The notes below the pieces were generated by a model. That model was not told the origin of the DNA. It searched no databases and saw only the letters and a program-made list of their open reading frames with translations. The translations under genes were made by a program, and so were the position numbers. 35,280 nt of DNA from an uncultured Flavobacteriales bacterium (GTDB lineage Bacteria > Bacteroidota > Bacteroidia > Flavobacteriales_G > Salibacteraceae), in contig CALCCE010000047.1 of the NCBI GenBank assembly GCA_937899835.1, forward strand, positions 1 through 35,280, in the 5' to 3' direction. Below, one piece after another: positions 23,297-31,812 of the stretch. The first letter of the stretch is position 1; the number at the start of each line of letters is the position of its first letter.

Positions 23297-23326
23297 GTTT
23301 CTAAAGGTTGTCCACTACAGATGGAT

Positions 23327-23334
23327 CAAATATA
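23327..23334 (-). promoter_or_regulatory. Candidate -7 element for the Crp/Fnr-like gene
   Basis: Reverse strand TATATTTG, perfect for TAnnTTTG, about 30 bases before the start codon. The region 20 bases upstream is T-rich but without a clear TTG, so the -33 box is poor. Confidence 0.4.
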
Positions 23335-23426
23335 GTCCACTGCCTTTTTTGAGAAAAAATATGGAAAGGATTCAGCACTTGAATTCTGGTTGGTCCAGCG
23401 CTGGAGAGTAGTCCGTTTTAGTTGGA

Positions 23427-23987
23427 TTAGTTTTCTAATGTTTCTTTGAATCCAGTTAGCCAGATATCGTGCAGTTTGCGCAATTTGTTGGGTAGGAATA
23501 CCTTTTGAAGTTTAGCTAATTTTCCTTTTTGTACTTCGTCAGTTATTAATAGGCAACCGTCCTCGTTGGGAATAATTAGCCATGCATGATAGGCTTTTAG
23601 CTTGTCATTTTTCGTTTCCCATGCCAATCGATAGGGTGGTTCAAACTCTCTAACGGTTCCCGTGAAGTCTCGTTTCATTGTACTAAACTGAAGTTGATTG
23701 CCTGGTTGAATTTTGGCGTTTTCAGAGCGGAGTATTTTCACATTGCTCATGCCTTCATACCAATTGGGCCAATCTTCAGCTCTGAGGAGTAAATCCCAAA
23801 CTGCTTCAGCGGGCGCATTTATTTGTAATTGATTATGAATATAGAAATCGGCATCCTCTGGTCGATAATCTTTTGGCCAATGTATTTGGGAGCCATACGG
23901 TTGTGATTTTTCAATGGATCTTTTTGTTGAATAGCAACCTGTAATTAGCAGGGTTCCTATGATGATAATTAGTACTCGCCTGGTCAT
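23427..23987 (-). CDS. SRPBCC-family lipoprotein
   Basis: A 186-residue protein. The signal MTRRVLIIIIGTLLITGCYS has a lipobox (LITGC), so it should be membrane-anchored on the periplasmic side. The body is a polyketide-cyclase/SRPBCC domain: IHNQLQINAPAEAVWDLLLR, then WPNWYEGMSNVKI, EFEPPYRLAWETK and the C-terminal helix (LRKLHDIWLTGFKETLEN). This fold binds hydrophobic small molecules. The long upstream frame to 24224 is not coding in character and the ATG at 23987 sits right at the signal. Whether it acts with the SRPBCC protein at 3.6 kb is unknown; the two are not close copies. Confidence 0.8.
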   Translation of the reverse strand: MTRRVLIIIIGTLLITGCYSTKRSIEKSQPYGSQIHWPKDYRPEDADFYIHNQLQINAPAEAVWDLLLRAEDWPNWYEGMSNVKILRSENAKIQPGNQLQFSTMKRDFTGTVREFEPPYRLAWETKNDKLKAYHAWLIIPNEDGCLLITDEVQKGKLAKLQKVFLPNKLRKLHDIWLTGFKETLEN

Positions 23988-24153
23988 TATGCTGTTTTCT
24001 ACAAATCTCGTCAGGGCTTCAGGTGCTGAACGATAACATTTGTTTAGAATGCAGGTCGGAGGAGGCTCATGATACACAAAACCTAAAGTTTCTCCTAAGT
24101 GGAGCATTTTCTTGTTGTAAAGTTTCGAACTTATATTCCTAATAAAGAATAAA

Positions 24154-24179
24154 AAAAGCCACGAGTGATCGTGGCTTTT
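24154..24179 (-). terminator. Intrinsic terminator after the T9SS gene
   Basis: Stem aaaagccacga/tcgtggctttt (11 bp) with loop gtga. On the reverse strand it is followed by a run of seven T, a classical intrinsic terminator for the T9SS gene ending at 24267. The same stem recurs at 34237-34262. Confidence 0.8.
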
Positions 24180-24202
24180 GAGTGGTTGGAAAGATAGGAT
24201 TG

Positions 24203-24252
24203 GGTCACCTGCAAGGGAAGTCAAGTGCTTGTTCTTTCCCTTGTAGGTGACC
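24203..24252 (-). terminator. Long inverted repeat after the T9SS gene
   Basis: Arms of 17 bp (24203-24219 and 24236-24252) pair at 16 of 17 positions with a 16-nt loop, just after the stop of the T9SS gene and before the intrinsic terminator. It may stabilise the mRNA end or reinforce termination. Confidence 0.5.
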
Positions 24253-24266
24253 GGAAACAGAGAATA

Positions 24267-26123
24267 CTATTCCACAATAAATCGATGTTGCTCCATGCGC
24301 CCATTTTCCATTTCAACGGTGATGAAATACAAACCGGGGGTAAGGTCAGAGATGTCGTATACGTTTCGGGTATTGCTACTGGCGGATACCTGACGTACTT
24401 GCTTGCCATCAATCGAGATGATCGAGATGGTTTGTGGCACCGATTCGGAGGTCTCTAAGGTGATGGTTTCCCTGGCAGGGTTCGGGTAAACCTTGGAATC
24501 AAACGCAACAGTTGCCGGATTTTCGTTGGTCACTTCGATCCGATTGGATTTCGTGCAATCATTACTGTATCGGAAGATATGGTAGTGCCAGTTCTCAATG
24601 TTGTTCGGATCGTTGAAGCCACCGTTGGTAGAAAGGCCAAAACTGAACATGTAGAAATTGCCCACTTGCAATTGGTTGTTGGACAATGCCACCACATCCA
24701 CAGTAATGGGTCCGCCAAGAGGACCACTAATGACCCCAGAGGCGCCAAGGTAGTTCCCAGGCGTGCAAATAGGATTAACCAAGTAGTTTTGGATACCGTA
24801 ATAGTATTCATCTTCACATCCGGAAGAACTCAATTGAACCCTCACTTCATCGCAGTAAACTGGCAAGGTGCCACAAGAAGTCGTCCAGGGTATAAAGCTA
24901 TTGCCCCAGTCGGCATCTGGCATAGAGCCTAATACCATGCAACATGTGGCTTCAAGCGCCTCGATGTCAATAAAGATGGTTTGGCTAAAGGTGCATTCTA
25001 CGCCGTTGGGAAGGGTGTATTTTAGCTCAACGGTATAATATCCGGTAGCCGTTACCGGTTTAGAGGTGCTTACGTCTCCAAACCAACTCAACAACAGCGG
25101 AGGTCCTCCTGAGCCATCGTTGTACTCCCAATTCGCCGAAACAACGGTTACATCATTGGGCAGTGTATTCACGCTGACTACCTGGTTGAAACAATCGTAT
25201 TCCAATTCCAGGTCGTCAAGACATTCACAGGTTTCTAACTTAAAGTACAATTGTTCGGTCTCCCAACAGGGGCCAGTAGCCAGGGTGAGGCGGTAGATCT
25301 GGCCTGCCAAAAGGTTGGCAGGGCTCGCCAGCGCGTTGTTCAAAAGGTCAATGGAACCAGGCGCTTGTCCGGTTGCGGTAGGCCAGCCGCTGTATACAGC
25401 GGGGCCAACGGTGAGTGGGTTGTTGTTGGTAACCGGAGCTACACCAATGAAGTACCCGCATTCATTCTGAGAGGCAGAGCCATCCACAAGAGCCGAAGTG
25501 GAACAAAATTTAGCTACTTCTAACGGTCCCCAATTGGTTTGAATCACTTCATAATCGAAGGCATTAACGGGTTCAACCGCGGCAGTATTGCCGCAACCGT
25601 CATAACGGATTTCCTTGATGCCTACCTTGGAATTGCCAGATCGCCTGAGGATAAAACGAATTTCGGATACGGCTCCATTCCAATTGATCCAGCCGTTTTG
25701 GTTGATAGTGCCCACCGTTACTGTATTGGTCATGGGGTCAAGGGCGAACGGAGGCGTGGCAGAAACCGGAAAAAAGCCAGGGGCTACGAATTGGATAGAT
25801 TCTCCAACATCCAAATCCGTAATGTAAATCCCCAAATTGTTTACCGGATTACTGAACACGATGTTGTAAACGGAAGCGAGGGAGGTGGCACTAATTGGCA
25901 TCGACACGCCGGGGATCGTACTCGAAGGAGGGTAAAAGCCATCTCCGTTCAGGGAGGAGATCGTGTAGGTGGTGTTTGTACATAAGCCATCAATGGGTGG
26001 ACTGGTTACACCCGAGAATACACTCCCAGGCACCCAATCAATGGGATCAATCACTACTTGCTGGGCGTAGATTGGAACTAAAAGACCAACCAATGCAAGC
26101 CATGTGCTCATTATTTTCTTCAT
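24267..26123 (-). CDS. T9SS type A sorting domain-containing secreted protein
   Basis: A 618-residue exported protein. Signal peptide (STWLALVGLLVPIYAQQ) at the start; C-terminal ~80 residues form a type A sorting domain: KVYPNPARETITLET, ISIDGKQV and the closing DLTPGLYFITVEMENG, which direct export by the type IX system and surface attachment or release. The body is rich in Thr, Asn, Gly and Cys (pairs such as CECLDDLELEYDC and CCMVLG), and reads as beta-sandwich domains of adhesin type; no catalytic motif. Two hairpins follow its stop. It is divergent from the hybrid two-component regulator. The ligand is unknown. Confidence 0.85.
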   Translation of the reverse strand: MKKIMSTWLALVGLLVPIYAQQVVIDPIDWVPGSVFSGVTSPPIDGLCTNTTYTISSLNGDGFYPPSSTIPGVSMPISATSLASVYNIVFSNPVNNLGIYITDLDVGESIQFVAPGFFPVSATPPFALDPMTNTVTVGTINQNGWINWNGAVSEIRFILRRSGNSKVGIKEIRYDGCGNTAAVEPVNAFDYEVIQTNWGPLEVAKFCSTSALVDGSASQNECGYFIGVAPVTNNNPLTVGPAVYSGWPTATGQAPGSIDLLNNALASPANLLAGQIYRLTLATGPCWETEQLYFKLETCECLDDLELEYDCFNQVVSVNTLPNDVTVVSANWEYNDGSGGPPLLLSWFGDVSTSKPVTATGYYTVELKYTLPNGVECTFSQTIFIDIEALEATCCMVLGSMPDADWGNSFIPWTTSCGTLPVYCDEVRVQLSSSGCEDEYYYGIQNYLVNPICTPGNYLGASGVISGPLGGPITVDVVALSNNQLQVGNFYMFSFGLSTNGGFNDPNNIENWHYHIFRYSNDCTKSNRIEVTNENPATVAFDSKVYPNPARETITLETSESVPQTISIISIDGKQVRQVSASSNTRNVYDISDLTPGLYFITVEMENGRMEQHRFIVE

Positions 26124-26347
26124 GATAAAAAGTTTGAGTGGTGAAAAAAATTATTGCGATAAAAGTCTTTCATCCAGTTCAAAAAGTGTTGCCAATATGT
26201 TTGAAGGGTGTTACACCATGTTTTTTTTCCTTAACATTATGTTCGCCCCAGCATCGAACATGCTGTTCCCTGCCAGCATGACTGGTTGATAATCACCTGA
26301 AAAGATGCGGAGTAGATTAGGCTTGTTGAACTAAACCAGCATCTTCT

Positions 26348-29300
26348 ATGATTTCCTCAATTTGTTTCGCTATCAGCCGAAAGTTGCAGTTTCGGCTCTT
26401 CTGGCTCTTCTGGCTCTTCCTGTTTTTGTCCCCTTGGTACTTGTTTGCCCAACACCAGGCCATCATTGACAGCATTCAAGCCATGACCCGATCGCTTCCT
26501 GCCTCCGAAAGGGGAGAAGCTTACCTGGCACTTACCTATGCCTATGGGATGGATGACCCCTCTAATGCTTACCTCGCAGCCGAGGAAGCGGTTCATCTTG
26601 CCCTTGATCAAGGAGATTCGCTGCTACTCGCCAAAGGATACAATAGTATGGGGCGATGGAAACGATATACCGGCGGAAGTATTCAGCGCGCCATTTCAAT
26701 ACTTCATCAGGCAACGGCAATTGCCAAACGGCAGGGCTACGCCAATGAGGAATTCAATGGGCATTATGAAATGGCCAGCACCTACCATTGGCTCTATGAT
26801 CAGAACAATTTTAACCTACATTTCGATGCATGCAACGCACTGGTCAAGGAGATTGATAGCCCTACGCTGATGGGAAAGTTTTCTTCTATGAAGACCTTTT
26901 CGTTGTGGAATGGCTATCAAGCCGATTCGGTGCCGCATCACTTTGCCAATGCTTTGGCTTATTTTAAGAAAGCTGAGGCGGTCGAGGGAATCATTGGTGT
27001 AAAACTCACCATGTCTTTAGGAGCCATGCGGGAGCGGGACCTGGATGCCGCAAAAGCCCTTCGGGGCGAGGCGCTTTCTCTCTCAAGGTCAATACAAAGC
27101 GATTATTATACCTTTTCGGCTTTGATGTATGTTGCCAATTTTGGCATCGGGAGTTATGATTCTACCCAACAGGCGCAGCTGTTACGCGAACTCGATCAAT
27201 TGGCTGGATCCCTGCAAAACAAACGGGGGCTTATTGATTACAACATGTTCAAGTTGCGGGAGATGGTGACCGTTGGAAATGGCCTGGAGTCGCTCGTTTA
27301 TGCCAAAGAATTCAAGCGTTTGTCTCAGGAACTTAGCATTAACACTTACCTCGTTCAGTCTTCTTTCCAACTTAGTGCCATCCTTGAACAGGAAGGACGT
27401 TTTTTAGAAGCCTTAGAGGAAATCCTTTCGGTGAAGGAGGTGGCCCTTGAGGTGGACTACCTTGTTTCCTTTGTCTATGCGAAGATCGCTGATCTTTACC
27501 TTGCCCTTGAAGAACCAGAGTTGGCCCTGGAATACCAACAGGAAGCCCGTGCCTATGATTTAGCCAGCCATAAGCCGATCACTTTTCATACCAACTACTT
27601 CAACTACCTCGATTTCGCGGATATCTATGAGGCGCTTGAAAGATTAGAGGAGGCTGAACTGTACATTGATTCCGCCTTGAGTTTAGCCCGCGAATACCAG
27701 CAGTCGGATAAGGTAATGGAGGCCTTGGCCGCCAAGAGTCGGTTAGCGCTGGAAGCAGGGGAGTTGCAAAAAGCAAAACAAGCCTTAGCGGAAGCCTTTG
27801 AAATTGCCGAGCTAACACCCGGATCCACCGAATCAGTGGTGGTGTCGCAGATGCACCACACGGGAGCATTGTTGAGCTATAAAAGTGGAGACTATACTCA
27901 AAGTATTTTCCACGCCGAGCATGCTTTGCTCATGACCCGGGAATCGCGCTGGGCAGAAGGGGCCTTGCATAACCACGAGGTACTCTGGCAGGCTTATGAA
28001 GCGATTGGGCAACCAGGGAAGGCCCTGGAGCACATGAAGCAATACCACCTGATCAAAGACAGCCTGTTTAGTTTAGAAAAAACGGCAGCAGTACTCCAAC
28101 TCAAAGAAACTTACGAGTCGGAACAGAAAGAATTGAAGATTGAACTCCTGGAGCAGGAGCAGGCATTGCAAGAACTCGCATTGGCATCCCAAAGCCAAAT
28201 ACTTTTGAGAAGCCGACTGGTTGGTGGTGGCATTGCGGTTTTCGCCATCACCTTGCTACTTATTGGATGGTTGTTGTTTAACCGATACAAGCTGCGCGTG
28301 AAGGCCGATGAGTTGGTGTTGCAAAACGAATCCTATCGGCTGGAACAAGAACACGCAAAAGCCACTCAGCAACTCGAAATCGCCGAGATGCGCACCTCCT
28401 TCCTCACCAACATTTCGCACGAAATTCGTACTCCGCTAACGCTTATAAAAGGACCTGTTTCGCAATGGAAGGAGGCTCCGGAATCAATTGATTCCAGAGC
28501 ATTGGAACAGGTGGATTTTAATACCGACCGACTTCTAAAATTGGTGGATGAGGCAATGAACGTGGCACGGCTGGAAAACGCATCATTGCCTTTTCGCCCT
28601 GAAAAAATAAATGCGGCAGCGTTTTTTCGAAAGCAACTCGACAGCTTTTCTTCAAAAGCGGAAGCGCAACAGGTGAAGCTCGTTTTCGAAGACCACAGCC
28701 ATGGGATAGACTGTTCCATGGATACCTATCGAATGGAAAGGGTGGTACTCAACCTCGTGGGCAATGCCTTGCGTTACACCCCGAAAAACGGCACCATTCA
28801 CCTGCTGCTTTCTGTAGTGGAGGGCCGACTAGGTGTGAAGGTATCCGATACAGGAATAGGAATTGAAGCGCAACATTTGTCTAGCTTATTCCAGCGATTC
28901 TACCGTGCTGACAATCACCAGGAGCAAGGCTATGGTCTTGGTTTGGCCATCGTAAAAGAAGCGGTAGAGCTGCATGGGGGGACGATAGATGCCGAAAGTA
29001 GGGTGGGAGAGGGTACCCGTTTTACCATACTCTTGCCGCTGCACCAGGAAATTCCCGAACAGTCCTCTTCTTTCACGGAAGAGGTCAAAGAGGACCTGCC
29101 TGCCGAATCGCTCGTAAAGGAATGGGATGCGGATACTAAAGCGGATGATCCCAGCACCGTCTTGGTTGTGGAGGACGATCCCAGCCTTCGCGAATACCTG
29201 ATTGAAATCCTTTCAGGAGATCATCGCGTATTGACCGCTGGTGATGGAAAAGCTGGCGAGGAAATAGCACTCCAGGAATTTCCAGACCTCATCGTGAGTG

Positions 29301-29917
29301 ACATCATGATGCCTCATAAAAATGGATTGGAAATGGTCGCCACCCTGAAGAAAAATCTATTGACGAGTCATATTCCCGTGGTCTTGCTGACTGCCAAGGC
29401 TGATCAAAAAGATAAATTATCCGGGCTTTCAGCTGGGGCCGATTATTATTTGAAAAAACCCTTTAGTCCGAAAGAGCTGCAATTGTGTACCCGAAATATG
29501 GTTCAGCAGCAACAACGGCTGCGTCAAAAAATAGGGAGTGCTCCGCTTAGTACGCAAAAAACAAGCGATGGTCTAACGGTTTTAGACCGGGAGTTCCTTG
29601 ACAAAGCCAATAGGATAGTGAAAGCTCACCTCGATGATGATACGTGGACGATTGAGCAGTTCTGTCAAGAGTTGGCACTCAACAGGTCGAGTGTACATGT
29701 GAAGCTAAAGGCCTTGACCGGCCACAATGCCTCCGGTTTTATTCGCAACCTGCGCATTCACAAGGCGGCTGAATTGATCAAAGAGGAATCCTGTTCGCTG
29801 GCCGAGGTGGCCGACCTCACGGGGTTCAGCAGTAGGCAGGCCTTTAACCGTGCCTTTAAAATTCATTTGGGCATGTCTCCTTCCGGGTTCAAAGAGCAGC
29901 AGCAAAAGCGAGTGTGA
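26348..29917 (+). CDS. Hybrid two-component regulator (TPR sensor, kinase, receiver, AraC)
   Basis: A 1189-residue one-chain signalling protein. Order: signal peptide with a repeated FWLFWLF core (residues 16-35); TPR-rich periplasmic sensor (about 40-600); membrane helix (about 623-643); HisKA domain with H691 in NISHEIRTPL; HATPase with N806 (NALRY) and the DTGIGI and GLGLAI loops; receiver with E942-D943-D944, phospho-acceptor D985 (VSDIMMPHKNG) and Lys in YLKKPF; AraC HTH at the end (ELALNRSSVHVKLK, GFSSRQAFNRAFKIHLGMSP). All key residues are present, so it should be active: signal, His, Asp, DNA. Such hybrids in Bacteroidota usually sense carbohydrates with beta-propeller domains; here TPRs replace them, so another signal is likely. 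The divergent T9SS gene is a possible target. Confidence 0.95.
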   Translation: MISSICFAISRKLQFRLFWLFWLFLFLSPWYLFAQHQAIIDSIQAMTRSLPASERGEAYLALTYAYGMDDPSNAYLAAEEAVHLALDQGDSLLLAKGYNSMGRWKRYTGGSIQRAISILHQATAIAKRQGYANEEFNGHYEMASTYHWLYDQNNFNLHFDACNALVKEIDSPTLMGKFSSMKTFSLWNGYQADSVPHHFANALAYFKKAEAVEGIIGVKLTMSLGAMRERDLDAAKALRGEALSLSRSIQSDYYTFSALMYVANFGIGSYDSTQQAQLLRELDQLAGSLQNKRGLIDYNMFKLREMVTVGNGLESLVYAKEFKRLSQELSINTYLVQSSFQLSAILEQEGRFLEALEEILSVKEVALEVDYLVSFVYAKIADLYLALEEPELALEYQQEARAYDLASHKPITFHTNYFNYLDFADIYEALERLEEAELYIDSALSLAREYQQSDKVMEALAAKSRLALEAGELQKAKQALAEAFEIAELTPGSTESVVVSQMHHTGALLSYKSGDYTQSIFHAEHALLMTRESRWAEGALHNHEVLWQAYEAIGQPGKALEHMKQYHLIKDSLFSLEKTAAVLQLKETYESEQKELKIELLEQEQALQELALASQSQILLRSRLVGGGIAVFAITLLLIGWLLFNRYKLRVKADELVLQNESYRLEQEHAKATQQLEIAEMRTSFLTNISHEIRTPLTLIKGPVSQWKEAPESIDSRALEQVDFNTDRLLKLVDEAMNVARLENASLPFRPEKINAAAFFRKQLDSFSSKAEAQQVKLVFEDHSHGIDCSMDTYRMERVVLNLVGNALRYTPKNGTIHLLLSVVEGRLGVKVSDTGIGIEAQHLSSLFQRFYRADNHQEQGYGLGLAIVKEAVELHGGTIDAESRVGEGTRFTILLPLHQEIPEQSSSFTEEVKEDLPAESLVKEWDADTKADDPSTVLVVEDDPSLREYLIEILSGDHRVLTAGDGKAGEEIALQEFPDLIVSDIMMPHKNGLEMVATLKKNLLTSHIPVVLLTAKADQKDKLSGLSAGADYYLKKPFSPKELQLCTRNMVQQQQRLRQKIGSAPLSTQKTSDGLTVLDREFLDKANRIVKAHLDDDTWTIEQFCQELALNRSSVHVKLKALTGHNASGFIRNLRIHKAAELIKEESCSLAEVADLTGFSSRQAFNRAFKIHLGMSPSGFKEQQQKRV
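26394..26420 (+). repeat. Three 9-bp tandem repeats in the signal peptide
   Basis: ggctcttct occurs at 26394, 26403 and, with one change, 26412. It encodes the repeated hydrophobic FWL-like core of the signal peptide of the hybrid regulator. Gain or loss of units would keep the frame and alter the length of the hydrophobic core. Confidence 0.75.
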
Positions 29918-30073
29918 GGTGCCGCGGAATTGACCGATTTAAAATACCGATCGCAGTGGAATTTAGCCATCAGTGCAACATGTTTATTTTAACAAGCCGA
30001 TATGTGGAATTCAGGTATCTGATGTTGGGTCGCAAATGCCCTGTCTAAAACTTATTAATTAGGATTTCTTCAT

Positions 30074-30511
30074 TTAGCTGGATATTTTGTTTAGTCGTTT
30101 AACCAATTTTTTTCTGCTTCTACCTTCCTTTTGGAGTTTGGACCATGATACTAAAATGGCATCAAAACCACCTGAGCATAACTTTTCCTCCTCGGTTAAA
30201 ATCAACAATTGAGTTCCGCGCGCTTGCCATTGGTGTACTTCTGTATCTGGTCGGCCTGAATTTTTTATAAAGTAAAAATAATCCGATTTGCTGGACGTGG
30301 TAGTGCCAGCTGAACCTTTGTAAAAAGCGATGACCTTACCTGAGAAATCAAATTCACCTTTTCTGTCCTGGTAAACTTCGTTGAAATAATTGGCTTCAAA
30401 AGTATTCAAGGTTGGGCTGCTGTCCAGGCCGCATTTTTCAACTTCTGAGACTTGTGCAAATAGAACGATCGATTGTATGAAAATGAATGCGGTAGTGATG
30501 AGTGTTTTCAT
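30074..30511 (-). CDS. Hypothetical secreted protein, 145 aa
   Basis: Function not recognised. A signal peptide (KTLITTAFIFIQSIVLFAQ) precedes a compact domain of about 125 residues with two cysteines (KCGLD and KLCSGG) that could form a disulfide. The middle FSGKVIAFYKGSAGTTTSSKSDYFYF looks like beta strands, and the end is basic (RSRKKLVKRLNK). No sorting domain. It stands alone, convergent with the hybrid two-component regulator. The ATG at 30511 is the only reasonable start. Confidence 0.7.
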   Translation of the reverse strand: MKTLITTAFIFIQSIVLFAQVSEVEKCGLDSSPTLNTFEANYFNEVYQDRKGEFDFSGKVIAFYKGSAGTTTSSKSDYFYFIKNSGRPDTEVHQWQARGTQLLILTEEEKLCSGGFDAILVSWSKLQKEGRSRKKLVKRLNKISS

Positions 30512-31264
30512 GATTTTGTTGTAGTGGATGAGAGGTGATCAAATGTGCCTTTCAGGGGTGTCTTAAGGTCTATTGTTTTTACTGAACGCCCTACTAAACA
30601 AATATGGTGCCTGAATTAGCGAAAATTAATATTGCCTCATCTGGCTTGCCCCTCCTATTACAACTCGAAGGTGAAAACAACCCGATCGGTTACCGGGTTG
30701 AGAAAAGCTTGCCAATCCACTGTTTCAGCACTTGATGCTTCGGCTTTTTCCTGAATGGCCACTTCACGAAGGCTTTGGTGGTAGAAATAACCGCTCTTAC
30801 ACGCAGCGTCTAAACTTGATTTATCCGCCCAGATGTAATTCCCTTGGTAATCGATGGGAAATCAGCAAAGTTGTGCGCCTTTTGTTGTGCGGGAAAATTA
30901 GCACACCCGAATTTGCCGTACAATGTTGATTGTAAGATGATTGTTGTATTGCCTCTTGTGTGCTAGGTGGCGAAACCTGCATAAGCTACCCGAAATTAGG
31001 GTGGCAATAAAATGAATTTCAAAAATTGGTTGTATTGGCAGGCAGGGAGCCTTTATGAGTTAGAGCTGCACTTTTGCTCCAAGCCATTCTGTGCCATAAC
31101 GAGTGGTGCGAAACACTATCGCGCCAAATGTAGCAACTGTCCAATGAAATGGCGCAATCGTAAAACGATTCGCCCAATTGCTAGCACTTGGGGCTAAGTT
31201 TATGCCAAAGCGAACCCCGAAAAGCTTCCAAAAAGAGTAGGGAATACCCAAAAACAATTAAAAG
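30512..31264. other. Intergenic region with a decayed T9SS gene remnant
   Basis: 753 bases between a reverse-strand and a forward-strand secreted protein. It holds a T9SS-gene fragment at 30658-30861 and otherwise no gene I can support. Small frames at 31012-31257 on both strands show no protein features. Confidence 0.55.
30658..30861 (-). pseudogene. Fragment of a T9SS cargo gene, truncated at both ends
   Basis: The reverse-strand frame encodes 67 residues bounded by stop codons (TGA just upstream, TAA at 30658-30660). They match residues 409-475 of the T9SS protein at 31813-33435 at 45 of 67 positions by hand count, without a gap: both contain WADKSSL, QSLRE, AEAS and VVFTFEL. The remnant lacks a start, a signal peptide and most of the sorting domain, so it cannot yield a working cargo protein. 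The frame is still intact although the DNA has diverged, so the loss may be recent, or the copy arose from an older duplication that was later cut down. Confidence 0.85.
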
Positions 31265-31651
31265 ATGAAAAGTTTGATTTTAGGATTTGCACTATGCTTT
31301 GCCTTTGTGGCCAATGGTTTCGGACAAGGACATTACAGTTTTGGCAGTGAAACCAACCCTGAATTGGTGCTTGAGGTCACGCATCCCGGATACCAACCTT
31401 TCACAACGGCCATTCAAAACAACCTCAACGAAGGTGGGCAAAGTGTGGATTGGGAAGGTGTGAGCGATGCCATTAGCAACGTGCCTTCTTTAGAGGCGTA
31501 TTCCAATTGGTTGAGTGCCAACATCGGTGGCCATGTGTATGTACACTGCTGCACCCTTCAAAGCGGCCAGAGCTGTGCGGTTGCCGTGCCCATGAGCTGT
31601 AGCGCATGTGGGTGCGATGCAGGCGAAGAAGAGCTCTATGCACCCTGGTGA
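31265..31651 (+). CDS. Small secreted Cys-rich protein, 128 aa
   Basis: Function not recognised. Signal peptide MKSLILGFALCFAFVANGFG, then a mature part of about 107 residues: the first half is mildly acidic and helical, the second holds six cysteines within about 30 residues (HVYVHCCTLQSGQSC, then SCSACGC) and ends DAGEEELYAPW. The clustered cysteines suggest disulfides or metal binding. No GG leader and no neighbouring modifying enzyme, so a RiPP role is not supported. It is flanked by the T9SS remnant and the intact T9SS gene. The ATG at 31265 is the evident start. Confidence 0.7.
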   Translation: MKSLILGFALCFAFVANGFGQGHYSFGSETNPELVLEVTHPGYQPFTTAIQNNLNEGGQSVDWEGVSDAISNVPSLEAYSNWLSANIGGHVYVHCCTLQSGQSCAVAVPMSCSACGCDAGEEELYAPW

Positions 31652-31755
31652 TCGCTCATCTTCATCAGGCAAAGACCAGTGAACCAATGCTCCATCCTGA
31701 TGCACTTATGAGCAGCTTGCCCTAATCGGGTGAGGGTGGTCACTTCAAAGGCAAA

Positions 31756-31783
31756 GAGGCCGACTCGGTTATGAGTCGGCCTC
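31756..31783. terminator. Terminator-like hairpin between convergent genes
   Basis: Perfect 11-bp stem gaggccgactc/gagtcggcctc with a 6-nt loop, between the Cys-rich protein gene (+) and the T9SS gene (-). A T-rich stretch (ctttttt) lies 10 bases later on the + strand, so it probably serves both directions. Confidence 0.6.
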
Positions 31784-31812
31784 GGTTGAATGCTTTTTTG
31801 CAACAGCAGCCA

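Noticed and set aside
25539-25985. A 148-codon forward ORF
   Set aside because: Antisense to the T9SS gene at 24267-26123; no motif.
31060-31257. A 65-codon reverse ORF reading partly like a beta-barrel strand set (NRFTIAPFHWTVATFGAIVF)
   Set aside because: Too short, no partner sequence in the window, and no start or signal that would support a gene or a remnant.
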